From positions 34,622,735 to 34,686,734 of the forward strand of contig NC_059368.1 of the NCBI RefSeq assembly GCF_019703515.2: a DNA stretch of 64,000 nucleotides, given 5' to 3'. The translations under genes were made by a program, and so were the position numbers. Each line of letters starts with the position of its first letter. The stretch's first letter is position 1. The DNA is from Myxocyprinus asiaticus (Eukaryota > Chordata > Actinopteri > Cypriniformes > Catostomidae). Below, in pieces: positions 10,023 through 20,897 of this stretch. The notes under the pieces were generated by a model, which was not told the origin of the DNA, made no database searches, and saw only the letters and a program-made list of their open reading frames with translations.

Positions 10023-10835
10023 CAGGGTTGGGAGGGTTACTAATATATTCCACTACAGGTTACAGAATACATGCTAGTTAATTTGTAACGTATTCTGTTT
10101 GATTACTCAAGGTCAGTAACATATTCTAAATACTTTGGATTACTTTTTCAGCACTGGTAGATTTTTATCACTTGTTTTGACTATAAAAACTCTGCCAGTA
10201 CAGTAAGACAAAATACACATGTTAAAAATACATTCTCTGAAAAACCTAAATATCTTATGCAGACTTCTAAAAGAAGGTAAGTCTAATTGATCTTGTATTA
10301 AGGATTTTTAGATATTTTTACAGGAAAACAATTAAAAAAGTATTATCAAGAATATGATTTTTGCCCTAATATCAAAGGTCTTACTAGAAAAAAAAAGAAA
10401 TTATGATCCAACGTGAATTTTCTTGATAAAAAAATATGATTGTGCCTGGTAACATGTGCATGTAAAATGGCTAGAAATAGCATTTTAGCTTAGCGTAAAG
10501 CTGACAATTTACACAAGGTTTATTTCTATTTTTTCTGCTCTAAACTTACTTCAAACTTACTTCTCTGTCTGCTCATATGAATGTAACACATCATAAGAAA
10601 GTTTTTCACTGCTGTGCACTTTGGATCGCATCATTTATATGTATAAATGTTTTCCATCTGAAAGGACTAAATATTAAATTAAACAAATGACAATAAAATG
10701 CAAAGTAATCTATTCAGTAATCAAAATACTTTTTGAATGTAACTGTATTCTAATTACCAATGGAATACATTTACTTATATTTTGTATTTTAAATATATAT
10801 TCCTGTTACTTGTATTCCATTACTCCCCAACATTG
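10023..10835. mobile_element. hAT-like non-autonomous element
   Basis: The left end CAGGGTTGGGAGGGTTACT pairs with the right end ...AGTAACGGAATAC-like complement ending CCCCAACATTG, giving imperfect terminal inverted repeats of about 20 bp. Flanking 8-mers GTGACGTG and GTGATGGG match at 6 of 8 bases, which fits the 8-bp target duplication of hAT elements. The interior is AT-rich and has no transposase. Confidence 0.65.
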
Positions 10836-10843
10836 GTGATGGG

Positions 10844-11901
10844 TGATAAGATCAGCAGCATAAATGTGGATGATCATAGTAAAAATAAAGTATAACTGCA
10901 GATAGCTAATTACTTTACATATTTTTCTGTTGAACAGCTGACATGTGAAACCATGGGAGACTGACTTTGATGACCTAGCAAGCCAGCTATCTACTGTAAG
11001 CTCTCTGTATCCTCCAAAATAGTCACAGAGTTTAATCAACACCTCTAAACAACAAAAACTGAACATTATAACCTTCATAAAGGTAGGATTTATTGCTGGA
11101 CTGTTAGACTGTTATTAGATTTGCTAATAAAGGTGCAAGTGATTTAGAAGCACACATTACTTTTTGCTACTTTTTTGCGACCAGGTAAAATTGTTATCAC
11201 ATTGCTTCATTTTCCATGGCCATTCAAAATAATAGTAATAGTAAATGAAGGTACACTCATGGCATCAAATATTTTATTTTAGTACATGGACATTCTAAAG
11301 AATGTTGGAAATCTTATTTATTTAGATATATTTATGTTATGCTAATAGAGTGTCTTTTTCACTGTATTAAAGTTTGCATTCATAGTAACACTGTTTTGAA
11401 CCCCTATTATTCCACTTTCTGCTTTAGTATGAGGGTATTATTTGGTCATTAAATTCAAAGAATCTGCAACGAAGTACTAAATCTGATCATTTTATTTAGG
11501 TTTATAGGAACTTGTGCAATAACTTTTGGTCCTCTGAAATTGGCAGTCTGACAAATGGCTATAATTACAACATGGTTCACTGGATACATCTGAAAATACC
11601 CACAAATTTAAGCTGAGAGTTTGCACTTGATGTCCATAGTCATCATTTAATTTCAGATTAAGTGTACTGGACAGAAATCATGTCAATGTACAAATACGTA
11701 TGGAGCTAACTGTAGGTGTGTACTCTCACTTTTGTAATCTCTACCTCATTGAAATCTTTGGGAAACATTGGCTTTCGATGTGTATTTAATCTGTGTCCTT
11801 CAATGTATTAACCTTAACACCATTTTATCTTTCTTTACTGCTCCCAGTTCTCTCCAGCAGCAACAGGCTCAACTCAACTCAAGACCCGGTCTATGACATG
11901 G
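10844..11901. other. Gene-free AT-rich stretch
   Basis: No repeat borders, coding frames or RNA structures recognised. Confidence 0.4.
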
Positions 11902-11909
11902 TCTGCTTC

Positions 11910-12715
11910 CAGTGGTGTAATGTAACTAAGTACAATTACTCAAGTACTGTACTTAAGGACAAATTTGAGGTACTTGTAATTTACGTATTTCCATTTAATG
12001 CAACTTTATACTTTTACTCCACTACATCTCAGAGACAAATATTGTACTTTTAACTCCACTACATTTGTCTGACAGCTTTAGTTACTACAGTAGTTACTTT
12101 TCAGTTTACAGTTTTCCATACCATTCCTGTCCAGTGAAAACCCTGTATCTCCAAATGTGGTGATTTTGAATTTTTGTGATAAACTGAAAGATTAAGTGTT
12201 CCTTTATGGGTTGAGAACATTCCCCTACATCTTAAGCTAAATAAACTATTTAAAACTCCCCTTGGATTAGCTAGAAAATGCATTGTCACAAAGATGAAAA
12301 CAGTGCTGTTTTTCTGAGATCGTGAAAAGTTGGACAGGACAGCAACGCTACAAACATTTGATGACAGAATATGATGTATTGCTGTAGATTAAACTACCCA
12401 ACAGTATATAAAGTAGTTAAAATGAGCTCAGCCTTAAACATTTATGGCAGTACAATGCAACATACACATTAATGCAGCAGTAATATTAATCCAAAAACAT
12501 CATATATAATAGTAAAACACTGACAGGGAAAAATTTTCTGCTGAGTAAGTACTTTTACTTTTGGTATTTTAAGTAAATGTAGCCGATAATACTTACATAC
12601 TTTTACTTAAGTAAGGTTGTGAATGCAGGACTTTTACTTGTAGTGAAGTATTTTACAGTGTAGTATTAGTACTTTAATACTTAAGTAAAAGATTTGAATA
12701 CATCTTCCACCACTG
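11910..12715. mobile_element. hAT-like non-autonomous element with perfect 8-bp TSD
   Basis: The element starts CAGTGGTGTAATGTAACTAA and ends ...CTTCCACCACTG. Both sides are flanked by TCTGCTTC (11902-11909 and 12716-12723), a perfect 8-bp duplication diagnostic of hAT insertion. Both ends carry the phrases ACTTAAGTA and TACTTTTACT in inverted arrangement, typical of a very common cyprinid hAT family. The 806-bp interior has no open frame. Confidence 0.88.
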
Positions 12716-12853
12716 TCTGCTTCTGGCAGTGGAAAGCCCTCACCCAAAAATTCAAGTAACTGTAGCATTACTTGTGGTGTGGAGTTTTAATTTTTTTGCC
12801 ATCATTTTATGGATAAGAATTTGACTCTGTGGTTCTTGCATGTGTGTCTTGAG

Positions 12854-13060
12854 TAGGGCTGGGCGATATATCTAATGTTAACGATATAATCGAGATAATT
12901 TTGCCGATGATGTAAAATTGACCAATATTGTCAATATCGCGATGATTATAATGTGCTTTCATTTGGCCATTAAGTTTCATAAAGAGCACACCAGTAGACT
13001 CATTTCACGATTCTTCAGGGCTGCACAATTAAACAAAATAACATCAAAATGGCAAGTTGG
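12854..13060. mobile_element. hAT-like fragment
   Basis: TAGGGCTGGGCGATATATC followed by repeated GATATAATCGAGATAAT-like phrases matches the end of a common fish hAT family. A second phrase at 13017, CAGGGCTGCACAATTAA, looks like the end of another. No opposite ends are visible, so these are fragments. Confidence 0.4.
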
Positions 13061-13253
13061 TCATATGTGATTATTAATCCACAAAAGGCTATGATTTAAA
13101 GACAGATAAATAGTCTGTGTGTGATTAAAAACAAACCAATGACACGCTGATCTGTGTGCACGTGCATGGCGCCGCTCTTAGATCAGTTCGCATGCATTGT
13201 GAAATCAAAGTAATGCAGGTTCAAGCATTCGTGCAGTTCCAAACATTAGTAAC

Positions 13254-13591
13254 AGTCACATTCCCTGTTTTTTGTATTGACTTTTATGTTGAAATGCTTG
13301 TTTAGCTCCCATGTTTCTGTTTCCTGTTAGTTTGTAGTCTTTTTGTAGTTTCATTTTATGATTGGTTTTCCCGATTGTTTCCACAGGTGTTCCTTGTTCC
13401 CTTGTTTGCCCCTGTGTATTTAAGCCCTTGTTTTTCCTTGTTTCCTCTGTCAGTCTTTGCATCTGTATTATGCTGTGCTTAGTTTTCTGTTTCCTGTATT
13501 CTGTTTCATTATGTTCTGAGTTACCTGGTTTACTTTTGTTTTATTAAAAAAGGCTGCATTTAGACCCTCATCCCTCTCCTGTCTCATCACA
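13254..13591 (+). mobile_element. Solo LTR
   Basis: This GT-rich, low-complexity stretch holds a GTGTATTTAAGCCC TATA-like block, followed by ATTAAA near 13543 and an end at CTCATCACA. That layout of promoter, start region and poly(A) signal is typical of fish LTRs. The first base appears mutated (AGTCACA instead of TGTCACA). There is no internal region or second LTR. Confidence 0.55.
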
Positions 13592-14995
13592 AACAGTTAC
13601 AAGTTATTATACAAATCTACAAATGCAGTACAGAATAATAGAAAAGGAGGAAATTACAGTGTTTCATGAAATTCAGAACATTGTAAACTGTCAAATACGT
13701 ACACCTTTTTCACAGACGTGATGATGCATTTCCACCTTATTTAGCAGGGTAAATCTAGCAAACTGTTTTATATGATCATTTTTGTCAATATTGAGTGTAA
13801 GTTTATAACATTATTCTTTGTGTTATATTACCCTGGAATCAGTTTTAAAAAATGAACTACTACAGCTGCGAGGGGGTTTCAATTACAGCTGTGAGTGAAA
13901 TTTGGCATCTTCTCCCATCTGACTGTCTTAATCCACTGCTCTCTATTTATATTTTTCTTTTGTTCTTGGAGCAAATGGGTAAGAGAAAATTATATTTGCT
14001 GTGGTCTCCCATTCACTCCCATTCACCGCTGTCAAAGTTTAACCTGCAATTGTTTACTTCTGCGTTCCAAAGAGTGTGAAAAAGGTGTATTGCCCTTTCT
14101 GTGTCGAAATAAAAGCCCCCAGGTGAAGATGAAGTAAACAAGATAGAAATATATTACTTTTGGATAATGCAAATCTAATAATCAGAATAATAATGATAAT
14201 TCAGAATTATATTATAATAATCAACCTGACGTGTCCCACAGTAATAATTAAGTATTATGCAATGTTCAACTGGGTTTCCAAAAAAAGTCAGTGAAGTAGC
14301 TATGCACAGTAAAAACATTTGAAGGTAAATAATGCTCTTAAGCTACTATGTATCATTATGTATGAAATATAAATATAAAGTGCATATCAGTGAAAATGAT
14401 TGCATTTCATTCTCCCTTGTGTTTATTTAATGAAAAAAAATACGATATTTACTTGTTGTGCATGCTTATGTGAATGTCTTATCATAAGATAACATTAGGA
14501 TGTGAGTAATTATGACCATAGAAGCACAAGAAAAATATTAATACATACACATAGGAGCAATCCCCCTTCCCTCCAAAATTAAACACAGAAAAACTGATTA
14601 ATGCTGTCTCTTCATCACTCCCCAGAAAAAAATACTACTATAAATGTAGTTAACGTAGTAATCAATGCACATTAGTCGTTAATATTTACCAAAAACTGCT
14701 GCAAATATAGTTGCTGATGCTGTCTGTCCCACTTAAACCCATGCAAACAGGTTGACAGTATGGATTTGTTTGGAAATATTGAGAGCTACATGAACCATGT
14801 GACTGCGTGGTGGTGATTTCAAATAGTGTCAGAACTCTGTTGGGCCTCATGTATTCAGATAGAAGACAAAGGCAGGCCTAACAGTCGTAAAACCTAACTC
14901 AGCCCCCACACATTCCGTGTCGTAAATTTTACTGATAAAAATCGTGCCAAAATCCAGGTCCAAAACAGACTACAAATCCAGGAAGCCTTGCTCAC
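13592..14995. other. Gene-free AT-rich stretch
   Basis: No transposon borders or plausible coding frames recognised. Small open frames near 13852-14137 lack recognisable protein features. Confidence 0.35.
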
Positions 14996-16280
14996 TAAAG
15001 GATCGAGCTCGCAACTCCTATTGGATGAGGCACACAACAGAATGTCCCTCAAACATGACATCATCAGGAGTTCAAATAATTCTGAAATGCTTAAAGATTT
15101 CGCTTCCAGCGACTTAGTTCACCGAATACGGACGTAGCTTCTTGCTGCTCTCTGGTGCAACCTCCTGGCATAAGGAAGTAATGTCCGACTTGAAACTGTA
15201 GCCATACAATCTCCATCTCGCTGGACGAGTTGAGATTACTCTGTGTTCAACCGAACACTCTAACAGATCCGAAGGAGACCGCTGAGCAATTCACATCTTC
15301 ATCAGTTGGCCTACAGAAGTGAAGAGATTAAAGATTTCTCTTCCATCTTCAATCAAGTGGACATTTCTGATTTCTCCGCCAGCCCATTGAGAATCAACAG
15401 CCGTACCGCCCGCTGACAATCAACAGCCGTACCGCCCACCGACAGAGCGAGGAAACGGCCTCCCGTCATCACCCGAGCTTCAAGGAACCGGGTCAAAGTT
15501 AAAGGACGGAGGAAAACACATTCTACCTGTGTCCTCATGCGATTCAAGTAAGAGGTTACGTCTGGGCATAGATAGAATATTATAGCGTGTTATTCTTGTT
15601 TTTCAAGGTTTTTGCTTGTACAGTTTACGGACCGCCATGTCCGCTCATTATTAATACTCAGGGTATTAATTATCACAAATTTGTTTTGATGTATTGTGGT
15701 CCAACCAAATTGGATTGTTGTGCATTTTCGCCATCACGGGTGAGACAGAAACTGAGTTCATCCAATAGAGTCAAATAACGCAGGACTTTAACGAGCCCCG
15801 CTTGTAAAACCGCATCTCTGAGTGATAAGCACAGCTGCTTTCTCTCCAGCTATCGCGAAATCAGCTTTCGGGCTGTCACTTAATCATCTCTCTGTCTCTC
15901 TCTCTCTCACTAACCACACTGACACACACACACACACTGTCACACACACACTTTATGTGTTATAGGATTATTTTTATTGCCATATCTAATCATGTCACTG
16001 TTTAGTTTGTAGTTGTAAGTCGGAAGTTTATTGACTGCATTGTATTAATTATTAATTGATATTACTGCATAAATAAACTTTTGTTTATATTACAAAGAGA
16101 AGTGTTTTGGTTTGTTTTGCATACACCTGTGTCATGCTGACGGGATGTCAGTGCTCGGATTCAAACCTTCATTCATTTTTTTTCCCCCGAAAATCGATAT
16201 TCTTCGGATGCCGATTTTCCTAAGAAAACAATCTAATATTGAGACTGTTTTAATATTCGGTTATTAGTCCCTGATTTCAG
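14996..16280 (+). mobile_element. Possible retroelement LTR/leader region
   Basis: This stretch is less AT-rich than its surroundings. It contains a near-exact local duplication (GAATCAACAGCCGTACCGCC and GACAATCAACAGCCGTACCG, 15391-15439), a (CA)n tract near 15921-15951, and ATAAATAAACTTTTG near 16070 as a poly(A)-like signal. A TGGTGCCCCGGC phrase near 16283 resembles a tRNA primer-binding site. No gag or pol follows. The class is uncertain. Confidence 0.28.
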
Positions 16281-16309
16281 GGTGGTGCCCCGGCAATGTT
16301 AATCCTTAT

Positions 16310-16560
16310 TAATATTCTATTGATTTTTGATAATTGATAATTATCTTTGATTGAATTTGAATGATCAATAAGCTAGTGTTAATTTTAATTAATGTTTCAT
16401 CGATGTTAACAATTAACGACTATCTTTGATAATTGTTGATTTAAAGGATTAAAAAAAGCTAACACTGATTCTCATCAATGTTCTATTGATTTTAATAATT
16501 AATAATTATCTTTGATAATTATTAATTATTGCTAATATCCAAACTTGCTCCTAAACGTAG
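16310..16560. repeat. AT-rich imperfect tandem repeat, three units
   Basis: Three diverged units spaced about 80-86 bp share the order TTCTATTGAT, TAATTGATAATTA, ATCTTTGATAATT. The ATCTTTGA phrase recurs near 16343, 16422 and 16508. No coding potential. Confidence 0.6.
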
Positions 16561-16760
16561 CACACTACATTTACTGGAGTCCCATATGAGGTTTTAATGA
16601 GTTAGATCCAATTAATTAATTTAAATATTGATTAATAACTACAGAAATAATTATTAATTATTTCTAATAGTAACACTGATCTAAACAACCGGTAAAGCCC
16701 TACAACTCTCTTTTTCAGCAGTGCTGGCTGTGCCAAGTTGTTGAGCACCAATCAGGTTCC

Positions 16761-17022
16761 CTGCATCTGAAACCGCATACTGTCCAGAGTATGTACTGTA
16801 TTTGATGAGAAACACACTTCTCAGCTGGTAAAACAGTACACTCTTTAGATATGCGAGAGGCAGTATGAATAGAATTTGGAGATACTAACAAGTACACATG
16901 GTCCCGTGACCAGAATATATGATGTGACAACTACAACCGTGAAAATCAAGTTCAGTTAAACAAGTGCCATTTAAGCACAATGAGCAATGTTCTTTGTGTA
17001 TACAGCACTTATTGTTGAAAAT
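16761..17022 (-). mobile_element. Half of a 0.5-kb repeat interrupted by the DIRS
   Basis: On the minus strand this is the right part of the repeat found whole at 27717-28226. It shares AATACAGTACATACT and GTATGCGGTTTCAGATGCAG-type blocks and the same order. Its left part continues on the far side of the DIRS element at 23093-23347. The outer end CTGCATC is shared by both ends of the family as an inverted terminal repeat. Confidence 0.78.
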
Positions 17023-17070
17023 GTCCTGGTTACTGGCGTAACCTCCGTTCCCTGATGGCGGGAACGAGAT

Positions 17071-17226
17071 GATGTGTCGATGTAGTGACACTAGAGGTCA
17101 CTCTTGGGAGCCCGAGACACCTCTGGTCTTTTATAAAAGGCCAATGAAAATTGGCGAGTGGTATTTGGATATGTGGCATAAATTGGCGAGTGGTATAAAA
17201 GGAGCTGGTATGCAACCACTCATTCA
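17071..17226. repeat. DIRS left inverted terminal repeat
   Basis: It is the reverse complement of 22912-23060 over most of its length, with shared blocks TCACTCTTGGGAGCCCGAGA, CACCTCTGGT, TTTTATAAAAGGCCAATGAA and AGCTGGTATGCAACCACTCA. A TATAAAAGG box lies at 17194-17202. A short block, AATTGGCGAGTGGTAT, is repeated within this copy. Confidence 0.92.
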
Positions 17227-17306
17227 GGTTTTATGCTGAGGAGCCGAGACAAGGTCCTGGCCATTTCAGCGGGTGGTTCAGCATTGTGGCAGGAGGAACA
17301 CAATGT

Positions 17307-17406
17307 CTCGTTCCCTCCATCAGGGAACGGAGGTTATTCAAGTAACCAGGACGTTCCCTATCTGTCACTCACTCGATGTTGTGTCGATGTAGTGACACTA
17401 GGGGTC
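17307..17406. repeat. DIRS internal complementary region
   Basis: Its first half (17307-17351) is the reverse complement of the extreme left end at 17023-17070 (GTCCTGGTTACT..., CCTCCGTTCCCTGATGG). Its second half (17352-17406) is the reverse complement of the extreme right end at 23037-23092 (ATCTGTCACTCACTCGATGT on this strand). In known DIRS elements this region templates the junction of the circular DNA. Confidence 0.9.
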
Positions 17407-17409
17407 CCT

Positions 17410-18108
17410 ATACAAAAACGCCACAACTGGCTGAACTGTGTTACGTGAACTGGTGGTGTGTAACGGGCAGACCACTGTGTGCCTCGTAGCCAGCGCACCA
17501 GGCTGACACGTATCCTCCCCCAACACAATTATGAGTGTCGAACGGCCCTTTGGGGACAAATCGACTACCCAAAAGAGAGAGACGGGCTAGCCCAGTCGTG
17601 GCCTCTCATCCCCTTTTTTCCCACTCCCTAAAAAAGGGGGATTAACCGACTGGGCCCACCAGGTCTAGACGGGGGGGTGTCCCTCCCAAGGGGAGACACC
17701 GTGGAGACCACACCCCACACGGGGGGGGGGGGGGGGTATTTAAGTGGAAATATGTCACATGTTCTTGCCGAGCTATGTCGGAAGTGTGCCATGTGGGGGA
17801 GTCCCAAGGTAGGTCCTGCCCTACGGGGGAGGAGTTACTACAAGCATGGTGACTGGGGCTGAGGGGCCTCTGCCCAAGGAAGATGTAGTTTGCCAATAGG
17901 GAAATGAATAAGCTGAAAATATACGTTGCATGGGGTTACCTACGGGGAACCACCACATGCGGAGCACCTACCCCAGTACAGGGCTTAGTTAGCACGTGTA
18001 CTGAGCCGGTAGCGAGTCTCTCCGCAAACTCGTCTGCCACAGGGCTCAGAGGAAATCAACCAGGGAACACAGTTTGTGAACACTACTGCGAGTTAACGGT
18101 GCCCGTCT
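17410..18108 (-). other. DIRS 3' non-coding region
   Basis: This lies between the recombinase remnant and the internal complementary region. It holds a poly(G) run near 17721-17736 and short frames without family features. A similar GC-rich tail follows the recombinase in other fish DIRS elements as I remember them. Confidence 0.5.
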
Positions 18109-19650
18109 TCAGCAAGCGATACACCCGGCCGGCTGTCCCAGACTTACCTGCTTGTGCGTGCCACTATACGGGACGGAATCAGTTCCACCCGGAGATTGTA
18201 GAACCTCGCAAAGATGTTGGGTGTTGCCCAGCCCACTGCTCTGCAAATGTCTGTTAGAGAGGTGCCCCTGGTCAAGGCCTAGGAGGCCACTACACCCCTG
18301 GTAGAGGGGTGGCACGTCCTGGGCGTGATATGCCATAGTTATGGCGTCAGTGAGCCAGTGGGTGATCCTCTGCTTGGAGACAGCACTTCCTTTCCGCTGT
18401 CCACCAAAGCAGACAAAGAGCTGCTCAGAGACTCTAAAACTCTGTGTGCGATCCAAATAGATGCATAAAGCATGCACCGGACACAGCTACATCAGGGCTG
18501 GGTCTGCCTCCTCCTGGGGCAGTGCTTGCAGGTTCACCACCTGGTCCCTAAAAGGGGTCATGGGAACCTTGGGCACATAGCCCAGTTGGGGTCTCAGGAT
18601 CACATGAGAGTTGCCTGGACCGAACTCCAGGCACGTTTCGCTGACAGAGAACGCTTGCAGGTCTCCTACCCTCTTGATGGAAGTGAGCGCAGTCAGGAGG
18701 GCAGTCTTCAAAGAGAGTGCCTTAAGCTCAGCTGACTGCAAAGGCTCAAAGGGGGCTCTCTGTAGACCCTGAAGAACTACAGAGAGGTCCCATGAGGGAA
18801 CGAGGTGCAGTCTGAAGGGATTCAACCTCCTGGTGCCTCTCAGGGACCTGATGATCAGGTCATGCTTCCCTAAGGATTTACCGTCCACTGTGTCATGGTG
18901 TGCTGCTATAGCGGCTTCATACACCTTCAAGGTGGAAGGGGACAGCCGCCCTTCCAACCTCTCCTGCAGGAAGGAAAGCACTGATCCGACTGTGCATCTC
19001 TGGGGGTCTTCGAATCGGGAAGAACACCACATAGCGAATAGACACCACTTAAAGGCATACAGGCGCCTCGTAGAGGGGGCCCTAGCCTGAGTGATCGTGT
19101 CTACCACTGCGGGTGGTAGACCGCTTAGGTCTTCCATGTCCCATCCATTGTCCAGACATGCAGATTCCAGAGGTCTGGTCGCAGGTGCCAGATGGTGCCC
19201 CATCCCTGGGGGGGGGGGGCGGGCTGTCGCGAGGAGCATGAGGTCCGAGAACCATGTCTGGGTGGGCCAGTAGGGTGCTAACAGGACGACCTGCTCCTCG
19301 TCCTCCCTGACCTTGCACAGGGTTTGTGCAAGTAGGCTTACTGGGGGAAACGCATATTTGCGAAGTACAGGGGGCCAGTTGTGTGCCAGTGTGTCTATAC
19401 CGAGGGGTGCCTCGGTCAGGGCGTACCAGAGCAGGCAGTCGGAGGATTCTTGGGAGGCGAACAGGTCTGTGCTGGTCTGAATTGACTCCAGATCAGCTGG
19501 ACCACCTGAGGGTGGAGTCTCAACTCTTCCTTGAGGGTAACCTGCCGTGACAGCGTGTCCGCTGCAGTGTTGAGGTCGCCTGGGATATGAGTGGCTCGCA
19601 GTGACTTGAGGTGCTGCTGACTCCAGAGGAGGACAATTTGTGACATACAA
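18109..19650 (-). pseudogene. DIRS tyrosine recombinase with RT/RNase H tail
   Basis: The 387-codon frame 19650-18487 first shows the pol connection region (LFASQESSDCLLWYALTEAP and APYWPTQTWFSDLM) and then the recombinase: RAPSTRRLYAFKWCLFAMWC in the N-terminal DNA-binding region and LLTALTSIKRVGDLQAFSV holding the first catalytic Arg. The frame is lost near 18487. The C-terminal box is still readable in another frame near 18290-18200, with STRGVV and later FARFYNL, where the nucleophile Tyr lies. An extra residue before STR and a TAG stop after VAS break it. The enzyme would integrate circular cDNA by strand exchange. This copy is inactive. Confidence 0.87.
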
Positions 19651-20171
19651 CGGGAGCGCAGACCGCCTTGACGGTTGACATATGCTACTGTTGCCGTGTT
19701 GTCTATTCGAACTAACACGTGCTTGCCCTGGATCAACGGCCGGAACCTCTTCAGGGCGAGCAGAATTGCCAGCAACTCAAGGCAGTTGATGTGCCAACAC
19801 AGCCCCGGGCCTGTCCATAAGCCGGTGGCTGCATGCCTATTGCAAACAGCGCCCCAGCCCGTTTTGGAGGCATCTGTCATAACCACGATGTACCTGGAGA
19901 CCTGCTCTAGGGGAACGCTTGCCCGTAGAAACGTGAGATCAGTCCAAGGGCTGAAGAGGCAGTGACAGATCAGTGTGATGGCCACACGATGTGTCCCGCG
20001 GCGCCATGCCCATCTCAGGACTAGAGTCTGAAACCAGTGCTGAAGCGGTCTCATATGCATCAACCTGAGTGGAGTGGCCACGGCTGAGGATGCCATATGC
20101 CCTAGGAGCCTCTGAAAGAGCTTCAGTGGAACTGCTGTTTTCTGTTTGAATGCCTTCAAACAGTTCAGCAC
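19416..20171 (-). pseudogene. DIRS RNase H domain
   Basis: The minus frame (251 codons) carries the RNase H signature blocks. TDASKTGWGAV has the first acidic residue. CLELLAILLALKRF has the Glu. RIDNTATVAYVNRQGG has the Asp. HIPGDLNTAADTLSRQ ends the domain. All four acidic or His-containing blocks look intact, so this is the best-preserved DIRS domain. The frame then diverges near 19530, where a shift moves the pol connection region into the next frame. The N-terminal part (LFQRLLGHMASS) is the RT-RNase H linker. Confidence 0.88.
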
Positions 20172-20784
20172 CGACTGTGTGCGCTCGTTTGAGGCACGAC
20201 GTCAATGAAACTGAGTCCAACTCCAAACCGAGAAAAGAGATGCTCTGAACCGGGAGGAGCTTGCTCTTTTCCCAGTTGACCCGAAGCCCTTGTCGGTTGA
20301 GGTGCGAGAGCACCAGGTTCCTGTGTGCACATAGCATATCCTGAGAGTGGGCTAGGATTAGCCAATCGTTGAGATAGTTGAGAATGTGAATGCCTACTTC
20401 CCTTAATGGGGCAAGAGCTGCTTCTGCGACCTTCGTGAAGACGCGAGGGGACAAGGACAGACCGAAAGGGAGGACCTTGTACTGATATGCCCGACCCTCG
20501 AATGCAAACCGCAGGAAGGATCTGTGTCGAGGTAGAATCGAGACGTGGAAGTACGCATCCTTCAGGTCTACTGCTGCGAACCAATCTTGATGCCGGATGC
20601 TCGCCAGAATGTGTTTTTGTGTCAGCATCTTGAACGGGAGTCTGTGTAAAGCCCGATTCAGTACTCGCAGGTTCAAGATTGGCCGCAACCCACCGCCTTT
20701 TTTTTTTTCGGTACAATGAAGTAGGGGCTGTAAAACCCCTTCTTCATCTCGGCCGGAGGGACAGGCTCTATCACATCCATTCAT
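19939..20784 (-). pseudogene. DIRS reverse transcriptase, active-site mutant
   Basis: The minus frame shows RT blocks of the DIRS type: KKKGGGLRPILNLRVLNRAL, AAVDLKDAYFHVSILP (motif A, Asp present), YQYKVLPFGLSLSPRVFTKV, and NYLNDWLILAHS where DIRS elements carry YLDDWLI. The first Asp of the YxDD pair is Asn. KSKLLPVQSISFLGLELDS follows as the next conserved block. The frame is then lost near 20180 and RNase H continues in another frame. The start at 20784 is only the first Met after an upstream break. Copying activity is not expected. Confidence 0.9.
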
Positions 20785-20897
20785 AGGAGAGTAGCAATCT
20801 CCACGCGAAAGGTAGCAACATTATCGCCCTTCACCGAGGTGAAGTGGATGCCGCTGAACCTGGGCAGATGCCTGGCGAACTGAATCGCGTAGCCAAG

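Noticed and set aside
17721..17740. Poly(G) run as a G-quadruplex regulatory site
   Set aside because: One uninterrupted G run inside a decayed DIRS tail gives no support for function, and homopolymer length may be a sequencing artefact.
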